Shown: in pieces, positions 1-14,400 of the stretch
Layout of the letters: each line of letters opens with the position of its first letter
Numbering within the stretch: the stretch's first letter is position 1
Assembly: GCF_037975245.1 (NCBI RefSeq)
Contig: NC_092575.1
Location: 10,882,001 to 10,946,000, forward strand
Direction: 5' to 3'
DNA: 64,000 nucleotides
From: Apostichopus japonicus
Taxonomy: Eukaryota > Echinodermata > Holothuroidea > Aspidochirotida > Stichopodidae
Notes under the pieces: generated by a model
The model's database searches: none
What the model saw: the letters and a program-made list of their open reading frames with translations, nothing else
What the model was told of the DNA's origin: nothing
Translations under genes and position numbers: made by a program

Positions 1-43
1 TTTATCAGATTACCAGTCCACTGCTCTACCCTCTGAGCCATTT
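1..43 (-). mobile_element. tRNA-like fragment, probably SINE end
   Basis: The minus strand reads TGGCTCAGAGGGTAGAGC, a good A-box, then an anticodon-like loop CTGGTAA. The rest lies outside the window. The anticodon stem is poorly paired, so a tRNA-derived SINE is more likely than a working tRNA. Confidence 0.35.
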
Positions 44-2329
44 GACAAGTTAACTTTTAACGAGCTTTAATTGGTATTATTGGTTGGATACAATCTATTG
101 GTAACAGTGAACGACACTGCCTTCAACGAAATCTCTATTCATCCTGTTTCACTCTCATTAGAACAACGGATCTGAATATCTTGATTAACAAGAAGCTCAC
201 GCTTCAATGTCTTTGTTTACGTTGCAGCATGCAGTAAGAATGTCGTTTCCTTTCAAGACGTAAATGTACAAAAGGATAATGCCCCGATACTATCGATGAC
301 TTCGAAGCAAGGAGTAAAAATAAACGGATTCCGTGAAATCTTCTTATTCACAAAAGGTCGCTTACGATTATGCTCGCAAGAGAGTTCTTGCTGTAACTTG
401 TCTCCCTTTACAACTAAATTCTATGTAGACGATGAACTGGGATTAAGCCTAAAATTTCAACAAACAATTTCAAGACCTTTTTGAATGAGGAAGGGACAAT
501 ACTTATTAAGTCAAACACGTTAACTACATGTGATCTTATTTAGGAATCTGAATGGCTGGAAATAGCACAGTAATTCGAAACTCGAAACATAATTCATAGG
601 GTTTTGAGTTTATGCAAGTAGATTTGGGAAACACGGGGATCGGGAATTCGTCAACTACAAGACTTTGTTTAGCCCGCAGTGACTTGTTGTATTTATTGAT
701 ACTCTGAAACTGCGGTATTTGCGTGTATATTTTGTCAACACTCTGACATGGTCGACTCTATCAGTAGCTAAAATCTCTATAAAGCATAAGTTATAGGAGA
801 CAATAGCTATAGTCCCTTTCAAGGTCGTAGCTACTCTCCTTTCACCGCCGCCCTCCTTCTCATTTCATTTGCCGATACGTTACTGACGCAAATATATCTT
901 ATCATCAAGAACATGCAGAATAGAGTGGGACCATCATATTTAATTAGACGATGGGCCAACGGAGACATTCCTCCCTCCCACTAACTAACTTTAACTTCCT
1001 CACCCGACCCAAATTTATTCATGCAACACATTTAATCTTGAAAAAAGAACATCATGTTACAAAGTATTGTAAGCGTTGTAAGTGTCAAAAGAAAGGAAGA
1101 ACCAATGAGAACATGTGAACTATAGAAACATTCTTTGTATTCCGTTTCAAGCCATGGATGATTAGAGATTACGATAATCTCAAGAACTAAACCGCCATGA
1201 ATGGAAGAAAAGCTAACAGGGAAAGCATTCTTTTAAGATATCCCTCAGAAAAAATACACTTTATACAACCATAACACAGCTATATGCTGCTTGATCCTTT
1301 CTATGGATTTAAAACTAAAGACATTAGATCGAAGAAAAGGGAATGATACAATCGTGGCACACCTGTTTTCAATCTTTCAATCACATGAATTAAGATTGTG
1401 GCAGAGGTCAGGTGAAGTTTCCCTTCTCATTAGAAGGGGATTCTCCCTAGCAGGGGATTCTCCCTGCTTGCCTGCTGGATGTCCCTGCTCCCATTTTGCG
1501 TAAGAGTTAGAGAATATTATTCTGTCAACAAGATCGATGAGTGGCTATATGCGAAATATTGTAAAGTCAAGTCAATTTTTTCATGTTATTTACCGTTGAT
1601 TCAAATTTACTTTCTTTTATGTTTGTTTCCATTTATTTGTGTTTTGTACATTCTGTTGTAGTGGAATGTAGCAAATCAGTAGCCTGTCAGTTGACGCAGC
1701 TGAATTAAATCATGTGAACTGTAAGATATATGCCATAAGTAGAACCCATAATGAGGGGAAAAAACAAAAGATGTTGTGTCATTTTATTAGGCTTGACCTA
1801 AAAAAAATCAGGTTTAAGCATGAAAGGGATAAACGTAGCTAGGTAAATTGGGTAATCGTACGTAACCATGGTATCGTCCTGTATTAGGAACTGGTATTAC
1901 TATTGGGTAACTCACAAATGTGTCACGCTCACTGCATACAGTTTGACGCAAATATAGAAAATAACGTGAGAACAAGAGAGTAAATAGCAAAGCGAGGACT
2001 GAAGCAGGAGCACGGACAAGGGCAACGCAGCGAAAGACACCCCCCCCCCCCCCAAAAAAAAGCGAATCCTTAATAATTTTCGCCCCACCATGTTTTTTTA
2101 TAGGGATTGTTACCCCACCATGTTTTTCTGTTAGCTAGAACCCTCAGCTATCACAATCTGCTTGTTTGCCATTTAATTAATGGTTGGTGTGACCACCAAC
2201 ACATTCATTAAAACTTGGAAATTTGAGAATATGTCATATCTTTGGAATTAAATAACCTAAAAGCACAACGTAAGTGTCTCAGTATATATATTTGAAGCTG
2301 TCTTGGTGAAACCGATCACAACCTCAAAG
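44..2329. other. 3' flank, nothing recognised
   Basis: AT-rich non-coding sequence with a poly-C/poly-A tract near 2041-2060. I see no domain, RNA gene or clear repeat family. Confidence 0.4.
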
Positions 2330-2337
2330 TCATCCCT

Positions 2338-3117
<780 letters not shown>

Positions 3118-5298
3118 GCCGCACCTACCACTAATATAATGGCAAACAAGTAGATATTGACAGCTGAAGGTCCTAGCTAACCGAAGAACTTGGTCGGTGA
3201 ACATCCCTAAAACGGGGTGGGGGGGGGGTGGGTGGGGGCGGGGTGGGGTGGGTTAATTTTCATTTTTTTTCTTTAACTGTAGCATTTCTCAACTTATTTT
3301 GACGTCTTACCTATTTTAAGTTGTTAAAGTTGAAAAGTTGCATATCGAAAATTTCAAATTTTATTCTTGAATGTCGCATTGCTTTCAGGCTTTAGTGCTT
3401 GCTATGCTCGCACTCCTAATGTGAAATTAGGCTGCTTACAGTATTTTAGTCGTCCAAATATTTCAATAGTTGACAAATTCTTCTATGTCCTTAACAAGTA
3501 GGATGGTTCTGAAAAATTCTAATTACAGGATTATTTTAAGGCGAAAACATAATTTTAATATGAGGGTATACTTTTACCATGACATAAAAGTCTTATGTTA
3601 TTCTATTGAATTGTTATACTGTAAACTTAAGTAGTCAGTTAAGCCCACTTTAACTGACTAATAGGATACTTGTTTAAGGGTTTTCGGCATATCAAAATTG
3701 ACTATAACCTTTTAACAGGGAGTTGTTAAGGGCCCTTATATAAGTACCAATTATTCATCAAGTAAATGGACATATAGCATGGGTCTGGAGGGTGATTGAA
3801 ATGGATGGGGGAGGGGCGGGGGGGGGGGGGCGGTAGTCCCACACCAACTCCTCGAAGCGAAACATTCTATAGGCTATAGCACAGCTGTAACGTTCTCAAT
3901 CTATGTACTGGTTGATAAAATATGTTTAAAGAGATCTCGTCTCAAATTACTGACGAGAAGAATCAAGAATCATTTCATTTCGGAGCATTGGATACAATTT
4001 TAAAGCCGCTCAAAGCTAAAATTTGGTTTAGCGGACGTGATTGACATTACCTCAAAGAAGTTTTCTGATTGGTTGATTACCAGACGTGCATGTGTAAAAG
4101 TTGTCAAACGAACGATGGGCAACATTTCGTTAGGTAAACTGTGCTAGTTATAGGAGTGGTTAAAAAAACACATGTTGGTTCGAAAATCCCACACTATGTT
4201 TGAAAAAGGGAATGCACAGGTACTTTGCCCAGAAGTGATAGAGATTCCCCAAACGCATTCTCAGATGTTTCAAAGACTGCAGGTTGTCCACTTTCGCGGA
4301 ACTAGATAAAACCGAAATGACATTGCTTCACCGTTAATTCTAGGCATGACCGATGACCATTAACCGTCAACATCTTTTGGCCAAACACGGGCAGGTATAC
4401 CTATAGAATATGATATCGCGAAGCCTGAATATTTTCAATTTGGGGATAATATTTGTGAATGCATCTGGCAACAGCAGTGTGAATGATGTAATCATGACAA
4501 TTGTGTTGAAGTTGTCTTCTTTGTTCTTCTTTATTCATATTAAAATTATGTATTCACCGAGAAAAGTAATATGTTTAGAAGAATATGTTAATGGGCTAAA
4601 TCGATGTTATGTCGATTTAAATAGGTTTTTGTCAATTTAAGTTGCTAGAAACTGGTATAAGACCAAGGAAATTTACTTAAATTGATATATGTCGATTAAA
4701 ATCGGTATATGTATGTTGTGTTTTTGATTATAGTTCTATTTATATTACTTTTTAGTATAGCGCCATTCTTTTCCTTTCGACTACTCAGAAATCGTACAAA
4801 TTTCACACGTTATTTCATCTCAGAAGCATCGCTTGGTTTAGATGCGATCATTTAGCCTTAATCTTACTCCTTTTTTTCTAACCTTGGAGTGTGATAGTCT
4901 GTGAGTACTTGTTGTATTTTTCACTGCTTATTTAGAATGACAAAATTGTCAATCATAGATATTATTGGCCAGATTTTGCTGTGTTTTGTGAGGTGCCCTA
5001 ATGTTTTCAGTAAATTGTTTAGATAACAAGATAAAATCTTATAAAAAATCAGCAAAATTTTGGATTGCCCAGTTGCTTTAACTGGGCAATTGAACAATTG
5101 ACAACTTATTTGGATATTTTTCTGCAAAATGTTTAATTGACAACTTATCGTATCTCGTCAATTGAACCATTATGAATTTTTTGTTTTAACTTGATTTAAA
5201 AACAATCCTTAATTTGAGATTCATTTGGATAACCTTGAGCCGCTTGGTGGGGAATATTGGAGACTTCAGCTGCACCGTTTGCAGATCATGTTGTGTTA
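3118..5298. other. 3' flank, nothing recognised
   Basis: Holds G-rich tracts at 3211-3245 and 3806-3831 and AT-rich sequence. No gene seen. Confidence 0.4.
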
Positions 5299-5306
5299 CC
5301 TTGAAG

Positions 5307-5641
5307 CAGCGGCGGAGCTTGGGGTATTGGTCAAGCGGGGGGGGGGGGGGGGTGGCGAGAATGGTCTGTAGGAGCGCTTACGACACTATCCAAGCGGAGC
5401 GCCACCACAGGTTGGCGCGGAGCGCACAGAATTTCTTTTTTGAGTAAAGATACTCCGTAGATCGCCGGAAATGACCCTTTCCGGGCCTCGCTAATTTGTG
5501 ACAAATGTCATTTAGGTAGATGAGAGCGCAATAAAAAACTCAATAATCGCGAATAAGTAAAAAGTTGTAAAAGCTGAAAAGGGCGCCAGCAGTCCGTCAG
5601 GGGGGGCATCCGCCCCTGACTGTATGGACGCTCCGCCACTG
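5307..5641. mobile_element. 335-bp hAT-like MITE with 8-bp target duplication
   Basis: Ends are CAGCGGCGGAGC and the complement of CAGTGGCGGAGC, flanked by the direct 8-bp repeat CCTTGAAG at 5299-5306 and 5642-5649. Eight-base duplications and CAG...CTG ends fit hAT-type transposition. No transposase is encoded. Its core near 5385-5480 is shared with the elements at 16.4, 17.5 and 39.5 kb. Confidence 0.8.
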
Positions 5642-6099
5642 CCTTGAAGCGATTTTAAAGCACAGACATCTATTTCTGGCAGGAATTAACTTTCAGGCGA
5701 ATGTTTACAAATCTCTGGTCGAGGTATATGTAGCATTTTGTCAGCCTAATAACTTCCAAACCTGAGAGAGCAAGTGATGAATAGAGAGAACGATTTTATT
5801 GTCTTTTTCGTCAGTTTCTTTTATAAATCTTACTTTGACTGGTGTAGGACCACGTTGAACTCGGGTCAAATTTGCGACTGACGTTGGCATCGTTTTGATT
5901 TTCAAAGGGGGCGGGGGAGGGGTGGCGGAAACACCCCAACTCGTATGTACGACCTTACATGGTAGGAGATTATCTCTCCTTGGAAAAATCAATCAAGAAT
6001 ATTAAACAAGTTTTATTGGATTGTAGTATTGACATCAGAAAAATATAATTCTGGAGTGTATCGACAGTTTTTATTGCGTTAAAGAGGTTAATTATTTCA

Positions 6100-7234
6100 T
6101 AAAGTATTTTCTTATAGAAAGATGCTTAACAATAATTTTCTCAACCTTTATTACTCTCAAACAGCACAGAAACTACTTTTAAGTTTTTCAATGTACTTTT
6201 CAAATGTTTTTATTTACTTCTTCATAAATAAAACGTACAAACAAGACAGAAACAACACAACAACGGACACCATTTTTTCAATAGCACAAAAGCTGGAACA
6301 CATAGCTGGTATCCCTGACCGAACCTGCCCAGCTTTTGGTAACTGAAGATACAGCATAGGCAGTATGTTATTGATCAACATTAACATATATACCATGTGA
6401 ATATTCTGTGCTATTAATCATTACGCTAATGACATTTGCATTTAGTATCATCTTAAGCCTATCTTGTCTGATAAAATCATAAAATTGTTTAAAAAAATCA
6501 AAATCAAAATAAAACAGAAATTAAAATAGTTGTCAATCTTTTAATACTCTTTATTCCTTAATGCATGAATAATCATCATAAAAAAAAAAAAATGAACATG
6601 AAAAATATGAAAATTCTATTTTAGACTTGATAAGCCAATAAATATAGCTTGTACTATTGTCTTTCCCAACCAATCAAGACCTGTCAAAACTTTCTTAACA
6701 CCAATAATATCATTTTGAAAGTTGGAGAAAAAAAATTGCATACCTGCATTGAATGATTGTGGTAAGAATTTCAACATTTCCAGCACCCCCTCAAACTTTT
6801 AAACATACCCCACCCCCCTGACCTAATCCCTTTATCACACAACTACATCATTCACAAGTAAAGAAGGATACCTTCTCCAAACAAGCTAAAAAAAACAGAA
6901 CAAAAAAACAGTATATTTTCACTACTTAATTTCAGCAACAATCCCTGCTGCAATGGGTATGGATTTCATAATGACCCAAATGCAATCTTTGGCAAGATAC
7001 CATCACCACCCCCCCCCCCTCCTCCTTAGTTAAACATATAACTCGGATGACCAAAACAAAAAACATTTTGTGAATCTTTAAGTCTACATTTACGTTTCTC
7101 CGAACCCTTTCAACTTGAGTGCATCTACATGGTTTTGTTTTAACAATCAAGAGAGTTTCCAAAATGGCAGTTTCTACACAAAAGTGACAAACTGCTCTCG
7201 CATTGGTCGTCGGTCGACCCTAGAAATGACAAGA
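6100..7234 (-). other. Probable 3' UTR of anchor-B transcript
   Basis: The region downstream of the TGA is AT-rich without EGF-like coding. AATAAA on the minus strand lies at 6550-6555, with further copies near 6147 and 6208. The true cleavage site cannot be fixed from sequence alone. Confidence 0.4.
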
Positions 7235-7436
7235 TCATTTTTGTGAAGAGCCGTCGTGACGACTGCACTGGGTGTATGTTAGACCAGCTAGGAACACTAT
7301 CATCAGTACCGCTGCCATGCCGATCACAATCAACCACCAAATGTCTGGGCCGCTGTTAGTTTCTGATATTTGGCCGTCGTTGTCCTGCACATCAGGATTG
7401 TTAGCTGGAGCATCTGTTGTTGCGGCTGCTGTCACT
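7235..7436 (-). CDS. Membrane-anchor terminal exon B (stalk, TM helix, short tail, stop)
   Basis: After acceptor gatcgcag the phase-1 frame gives a Thr/Ala/Asp-rich stalk of about 32 residues, a helix starting [18 protein letters not shown], and a tail of about a dozen residues ([14 protein letters not shown]) before TGA. A Cys sits at the inner face, as in anchor A, and could be palmitoylated. The Trp-Trp-Leu start and the overall plan match anchor A, so the two are likely duplicates with diverged tails. It lies 667 bp 3' of the divergent EGF exon. Confidence 0.85.
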
Positions 7437-8372
7437 GCGATCGAAACAATGAGATAATCAACACGTGAGGTTGCTTGAGGAAACTAATACAGGAAGAATG
7501 CAACATCTGCACTGTTTTAATCCTACTTAGTACCTTGTTATACCTCGTTCAAGTAGCGATACATTAAGTTGAACGAGATGAGTTATGATACAAGCCCATA
7601 TGATGGGCTTGTATGACAGACACACTTCCACCCAATTAACCTGTTTTCATCATAGAGATGTAATTCAGAGATAGTAGTCTCTTGTACCAAGAGACCAGGA
7701 AGGACTTTCAAGCAATGATTTGGTCAATATTATGACTAAACCTAAACACTGAAAAAGTTCTGTAATTTAAAACAACTTCAAAAGTGGCAAAATGCAATAC
7801 CATTTGGCATTCAAGCACACTTAATCATACTAAACGTTTCCAAAGTGGGGACAACCCCTTCTCCGCTCCCCATGGACTCTGATGGGTAACAGTCCAATGG
7901 GCCCCCCTCCCAAATGATCCACCTTGCATCTACCACTGACTTGCCTCACTAATCTGAAAGTCCTTCCTGATCCCCTGTCTATTACAATTTGTTAAAAATG
8001 CATGGTAATGAAAACAGGTTGAATTATACATCGAAGAGCAGAAGACGTTCATTATTAAGATCAGGGGTCTGTGCGTGTAATGAAATCAGGAGGTGGAACA
8101 TACCTCTGAAGTGTTTATGGCAGTTTTCATGTACTTTATCGGTGGGGCAAGAGCAGAAATATCCGTTGAAAAAATTCAGACAGACAGCTTCTGCGGGGCA
8201 CTGGTGATCCCCAGAACAAGGTTCCTTGACGACTGTTGAATGAAGAGACAACAATCTTATAGTAATAACTGGATTATATATATAATTAAAGCAGAGGCTC
8301 TGTTGATGATAATTAAAGCAGAGGCTCTGTTGATGATAATGATGGTGGTGGTGGTGATGGTGATGGTGATGG

Positions 8373-8447
<75 letters not shown>

Positions 8448-11400
8448 CGACGACCATATAGAATTGGTACTGGATTATCCTTAGAGGTTATAGAACTCAC
8501 TAGACTATGTAGAATTGGTATTGGATTATTCTTAGGGGTTATAGAGCTCACTAGAATATATAGAATTGGTACTGGATTATCCTCAGGGGTTATAGAGCTC
8601 ACTAGACTATATAGAATTGGCACCAGAGTATACCCAGGGTAATAGAGCTCACTAGACTATATAGAATTGGTATTGGATTATCCTCAGGGGTTATAGAGCT
8701 CACTAGACTATATAGAATTGGTATTTGATTTTCCTCAGGGGTTATGGAGCTCACTAGACTATATAGAATTGGTATTGGATTATCCTCAGGGGTTATAGAG
8801 CTCACTAGACTATATAGAATTGGTATTGGATTATCCTCAGGGGTTATAGAGCTCACTTGTCTATATAGAATTGGTATTGCATTATCCTCAGGGGTTATAG
8901 AGCTCACTAGACTATATAGAATTGGCACTGGATTATCCTCAGAGGTAATAGAGCTCACTAGACTCACTAGATCTTCACTATTTGTGTGTGTTACCACTTG
9001 CTGTGGTGGCCACTTTTTCTTTTGGTCCGAAATGGGGTGTAAATGGTTCATGGTTTGCTTTAGCATAATCATCACAGCATATGATACACATTCACACAAT
9101 TAGGATACTAGCATCTTTTGCGTTGAAGTATTCCTGTACAGGTAGTGTACTGATTGTACATTGAGTCAAAAGGTCATTGAATCACACATAATAGGCAATG
9201 ACAGGGTTGAAGAAACAAGCAAATAAGAATGCTTTGAGATTAAATGTCATGCACAAGCAAAATCATCTGTTTCATCAATTTGAAAAGCAATTTGTTATCA
9301 GATTATATGCTATGTATAAATTTTGCCACAAAGCACTCAATACTCCATGTATCATCACTCTATTATACACGTACCAACACTCAATATTTCATGTAGGCTC
9401 TATCATCACTCAATATTTCATGTGTTATCACTTGTTATTTCATGTATCATCACTAATATTTCATGTACCATCACCCCATTGTTCATGTGCCATCACCCAA
9501 TATTCAGATACCATCACTCAATATTTCATGTACCATCACTCAATATTTCATGTACCATCACTGTATTTCACATATGATCATGTTCATGTGCCATCACTAA
9601 ATCTTGGTGTGCCATCACTCAAAATTGATGTACTATCACTCAATATTTCATGTAATCATCACTCTATATTTCATGTACTATCACTCTTTATTTCATGTGC
9701 CATCATTCAATATTTCATGTGCCATCACTCAATATTTCATGTGCCATCACTCAATATTTCATGTGCCATCACTCAATATTTCACGTACCAGCACTCAATA
9801 TTTTCATGTATCATCACTTTGTATGCCATGTATCGTTGCTCTATACTTCATGTATCCTAAACATTGTCAATGATTAATGATAAATGAATATATACTCACT
9901 CTCCCTAATCTCCTGATCACACCCACGAGATTTGTCGATGCACAGGCACGAATGGCCAAATATTTTATCTATGCAAAGATAGTTCTGTGGACAAGGATTT
10001 CTTGAGCATTCATCAATATCTAGAGAGGGAATGGAAAGTTTTTATTAGTAACTCACATATATTCATATTGGCCTCAGAGTGGGACATATACACTAATGAG
10101 GCAGCAGCCTAAAACAGCTTCACTAGATGGCTGTATCATGGTGGAACAGTGCGACCCATTTACTAACCCCCTGAGGATCCACATCCCATGCGGTGATGCA
10201 TCCCCAGTCCAGAAAACACAAACAAGTGAATTTGCAGTTCCCCCCACTTATACATCTAGGTGTAGAAGAGGCACCCCACTTATACAGCTGGGTTAAGGAG
10301 AGGCATTGGAACAAACAGTGCCTCTATATCCCACTTACACAGCTGGTTTAAGGAGAGGCATTGGCACAAACAGTGCCTCTATACCCCACTTATACAGCTG
10401 GGTTAAGGAGAGGCATTGGCACAAACAGTGCCTCTATACCCCACTTATACAGCTGGGTTAAGGAGAGGCATTGGCACAAACAGCGCCTCTATACCCCAAT
10501 ACACAACGTAATAATCTGGTCAGGACTCGAACCAGCCATCCTTACATTGCAAGTCCATTGCCATAACCATTCGACCACAAAAGCATCTTTTAATACTAGT
10601 ACTCACCAGTTTCACAATAGTCACCAGTGTACCCTGGGGGACAATTGCAGCTCACAGTGCCTTCGTCCATATTATACTCACATCTGCCAGCGTTCTCGCA
10701 CGTGAAGTTTGCTATACAACCTGTTTGGAGTGGGGAAACAAAATTCACTCAAAATGACATATATTGATATTACATTCACATTAAACAAATTAATGTCATA
10801 TCGAATATAATTAATAACATATATATATATGCAACATGTTTCACTCATTCTTCTTCCAACAGAGTTACTTATTTGCCCTTTCTTTGAAATATTTGCCGCC
10901 TTTTACCAGATTTTGATTGTTTATATCCTTTACGTTGTTGTTGTTGTTGGCATTCAACGATGTACTTATTCTTACAAAATGAGACATGATGACTGCATTA
11001 AATGACAGTTATATCACAGGTCATTAAATATAACCAACTACTACTTACTACTACTAAGGGCAGCTTTCTGAGTTGATTTTGATAAGTTTTTCAATACATT
11101 TTTGATGTTAAAAATCCCACTACAATTGTACATTAGTCTATAGTCGGAAATGTTTTTCAATGATAAAATAGAAAGTTTGCAGCTAAGAGGTGCTGAGGAC
11201 TAAATATGACAAGTGTCTGGTTGACAAAAGTGTTAAAGTTCTATATCCTTTTAGTATGTGCTTCTATTACTAGCTGCTTAGAGACCTTCTTTTGGTCCAA
11301 GAATCCAGAGAGGCATCTTACTTTTGATCAAATTGCAAATCTCATTTAAATAATAATATTTAAGTACATTTTATACAAATGGTGAACTATTGTTAATACA

Positions 11401-14400
11401 CTGCTTAAATGGAACAGCTTAGTTTAGCTAATTATTATATTCTCCTTCAAACTCCATGTGCAGTTAATAAGAAAATTTTAGAACAAATAAAAAAACTCAA
11501 AATGTCTATAATTTCAAAGTTTCTTGACAGACAAAATGATGTTGTTAATATTGTTTAAACAATGCTAATTATTATATTCAACAACCATAGTCCATCTAGA
11601 ACAGATGAGATAGATAACTCAAGGATTTATCATAGGTTAAAAGTTTATCAGCCCTAAGCCCACAAATGTCTCCTATAATTCTCTCATTTCTGTCAGCATA
11701 TTTTAACATTTACAAACAAAGACAAGTTTTTCAAATAATTTCCATTGACTTACCATTTCCTGAGACGTACGAACCCGTAAAAGAAGAGTGATTTTTGTAA
11801 TAGCAATGTTGTAGCTCAAAACACTTAGATACAAGTGTAATCTCAATTACAAAAGAATCAATTTGATTTTTTTTATTATCAACATCTCAAATGTCTTTTA
11901 TTTCTTCTTCAAATTAAGCACAACAAACTTTTGAGTACACACATATTAATAACACAATAGAAAGTACCCACTTTGCTACATGACCATATGATAGTCATCA
12001 CTTTAAGCTAGATTCTACTGCTTAGTTAGTTAAAGTATTGTTGTACAGTAACATACCTAAAATAGCTGTTGATTTACATCACTTCAACTTTTAAATTTGA
12101 AGTTTTTAACAATTTTAACATTTTAAATGAATACTTTGCTTCTGTAAAAAATAAAAAATGGTGACTTAGAAGAACTTGGTAAACTAGTTAAACTATATGA
12201 ATATAAACTTTGTAAATGATCCATTTTGACTATGCAAATTCTATTTAAATCCTGAGCATAATTACCACGCAATAAAAATGAATTAAAATCATAAAAAAAT
12301 TTAAAACCACAACATACTTTTTTCTAAGTTTAACATTATGTACAAACTGAACACATTTGCAAGCTTGTGACAAATCCCTAGGGAGTGTCAAATACCTTTA
12401 CTGAAATTTCATCGGAACAAAAATCACAACTCGAATGTCTATAAAATGGAAAGCTGCAAAAAGAAACCCCTTCTAGTCCTAAAATGTATAGTAAATAAAA
12501 AAATAAAAAAAAACCCAAACCCATAAATTTTGTATAGGTTTGAATTTTTGCAAAAGAATAAAATGTCATTAAATAATTTTATAACAGCCTTTCTAATGAA
12601 TTTTTTTTTTAATCGAGTTTGTCCGGCATATGTTTCTATTCTCAATTATGAAGTGGGTCGAGCTCCGGTTAGCTCTGAATAATGGAAATCATGTAGCAGT
12701 TATAATAACCCTCTGGAACCAGATTCAAACTTGGTTCGCTGTACAGATCTAATGGTGTCTAGTGAGCCAACGTGTGCTGATATATTATGAAAAATAATCA
12801 CCCGAAAAATTAAGGAGATTTTTTTCATTAAGACAACCTATATCAAAACACTACAGACAATTTTCTACGGAAATTGATGTCTATTTGCAACCAAATAAAA
12901 TAGCTATGATAGGTTTGCAAGTAAGTAATACCTTACTACTGCAATAAGCCTACACCGATGTAGCCCCCCCCCCCCCACCAAAAAAAAAAGAAGAGGATAA
13001 TGCCTTATGACCCATTACAATTAACATTTCCCAGATCCTCAATATCTAAATTCAACATCAATTTCTTCCTTCTCAATTAAGGGCAAATTAATTATCTACA
13101 AGCACATTAATAACAGACATTTTTTATTCTTTTGTCTCTTCTTTGACAGACTACAAACTACTCGTGGATGAAAGACTACGGTATTAAGCCGAAGCAAAGA
13201 TGAATGCTGTCATTGTTGACATCATACATCCAACACATGCAAGCTAAAACTAATGCTGTTAATTAAAGAAAGAGCAACAGTGGCAAGTAAGATGTAAAAA
13301 TCCCAAAGGATTAGCAGGGAGGGATAGCCAAGTTTGAGAGATATAGGTGAAAAGAAGCAGGAAGCAGTTATGTATTAACTATAGAAACAGATGTTGAGAT
13401 TAAAGGCTACAAACAAAAATTCCATTACCGGAAAATGTCTACACAAGTACTATAAGGAACTTTTCCCTCTAATTCTTTAACTGTTGTAAAGGGTAAAGTA
13501 GGACACACAATAATACCCTTTTGGGTACATAACACTATCCTATTTTAGTTTAGAGCACACAATGTTCAATTACATTGCCTTTTGGGTACATAACACTACC
13601 CTATTTTAGTTAAGAGCACACATTGTTCAATAACATTGCCTTTTGGGTACATAACACTACCCTATTTTAGTTAAGAGCACACATTGTTCAATAACATTGC
13701 CTTTTGGGTATATTACACTACCCTATTTTAGTTTAGAGCACACGATGTTCAATAACATTGCCTTTTGGGTACATATTAATTCTACCCTGACAGGCAACTG
13801 CTTAACAGAAATTCTCTGTTAAAAGATTTGCACTTTAGAGGAAAAGTCCTGGCAAGCACAATTTGGTTTCGTAAATCAAAGTACTTTGTATTTTTGTGGG
13901 TGTGGTTGTTGTTGCCACGTTGAAGTACTAACTTCAAATGTTGAACTTTCTCTTGTTTCTTTTCTTGCATGGGCCGATACAGGACAACACTAATCATCAT
14001 GAGATGAACTTTAATGGACAGATGTCCGAGAGTCTCTTTCATGTTGTAAATACGATACATAGGAACAAGGTTAATGATCTTATTACAAAATGACAGCAAA
14101 ACCACAAGATAACTGAACATATTACCTACAAACTCATGTGTAACGGTTTGAAAATTGTAGAATGACACAATACCAACGACCCATGAAATATTTAAAAATA
14201 CTTAAAACAAAGAATGATTTTTTTCTTCTCATACAAGGTTTGATAAAGTCCTTCATTAACTAAACCCAATCCACAGAGATTTACTCATAAATGTCTCCTT
14301 TGCAATGAGGTGTGGGAAGCTGGAACAAAGGCAAAAATATTAAGGAAGCCACCTTAATTCTTATATGAAAGAACAGAGAAATATGATGATAATTTCTTCA

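Noticed and set aside
9198-9860. A 220-residue plus-strand ORF
   Set aside because: Made of ~22-bp satellite units; no domain.
11753-11845. Possible small exon on the minus strand with donor GTAAGTC and [15 protein letters not shown]
   Set aside because: No acceptor gives a phase-1 exon without a stop; only two cysteines.
13782-14168. A 128-residue minus-strand ORF between anchor A and exon 35
   Set aside because: No recognisable domain or splice context; could be chance in a 3' UTR.
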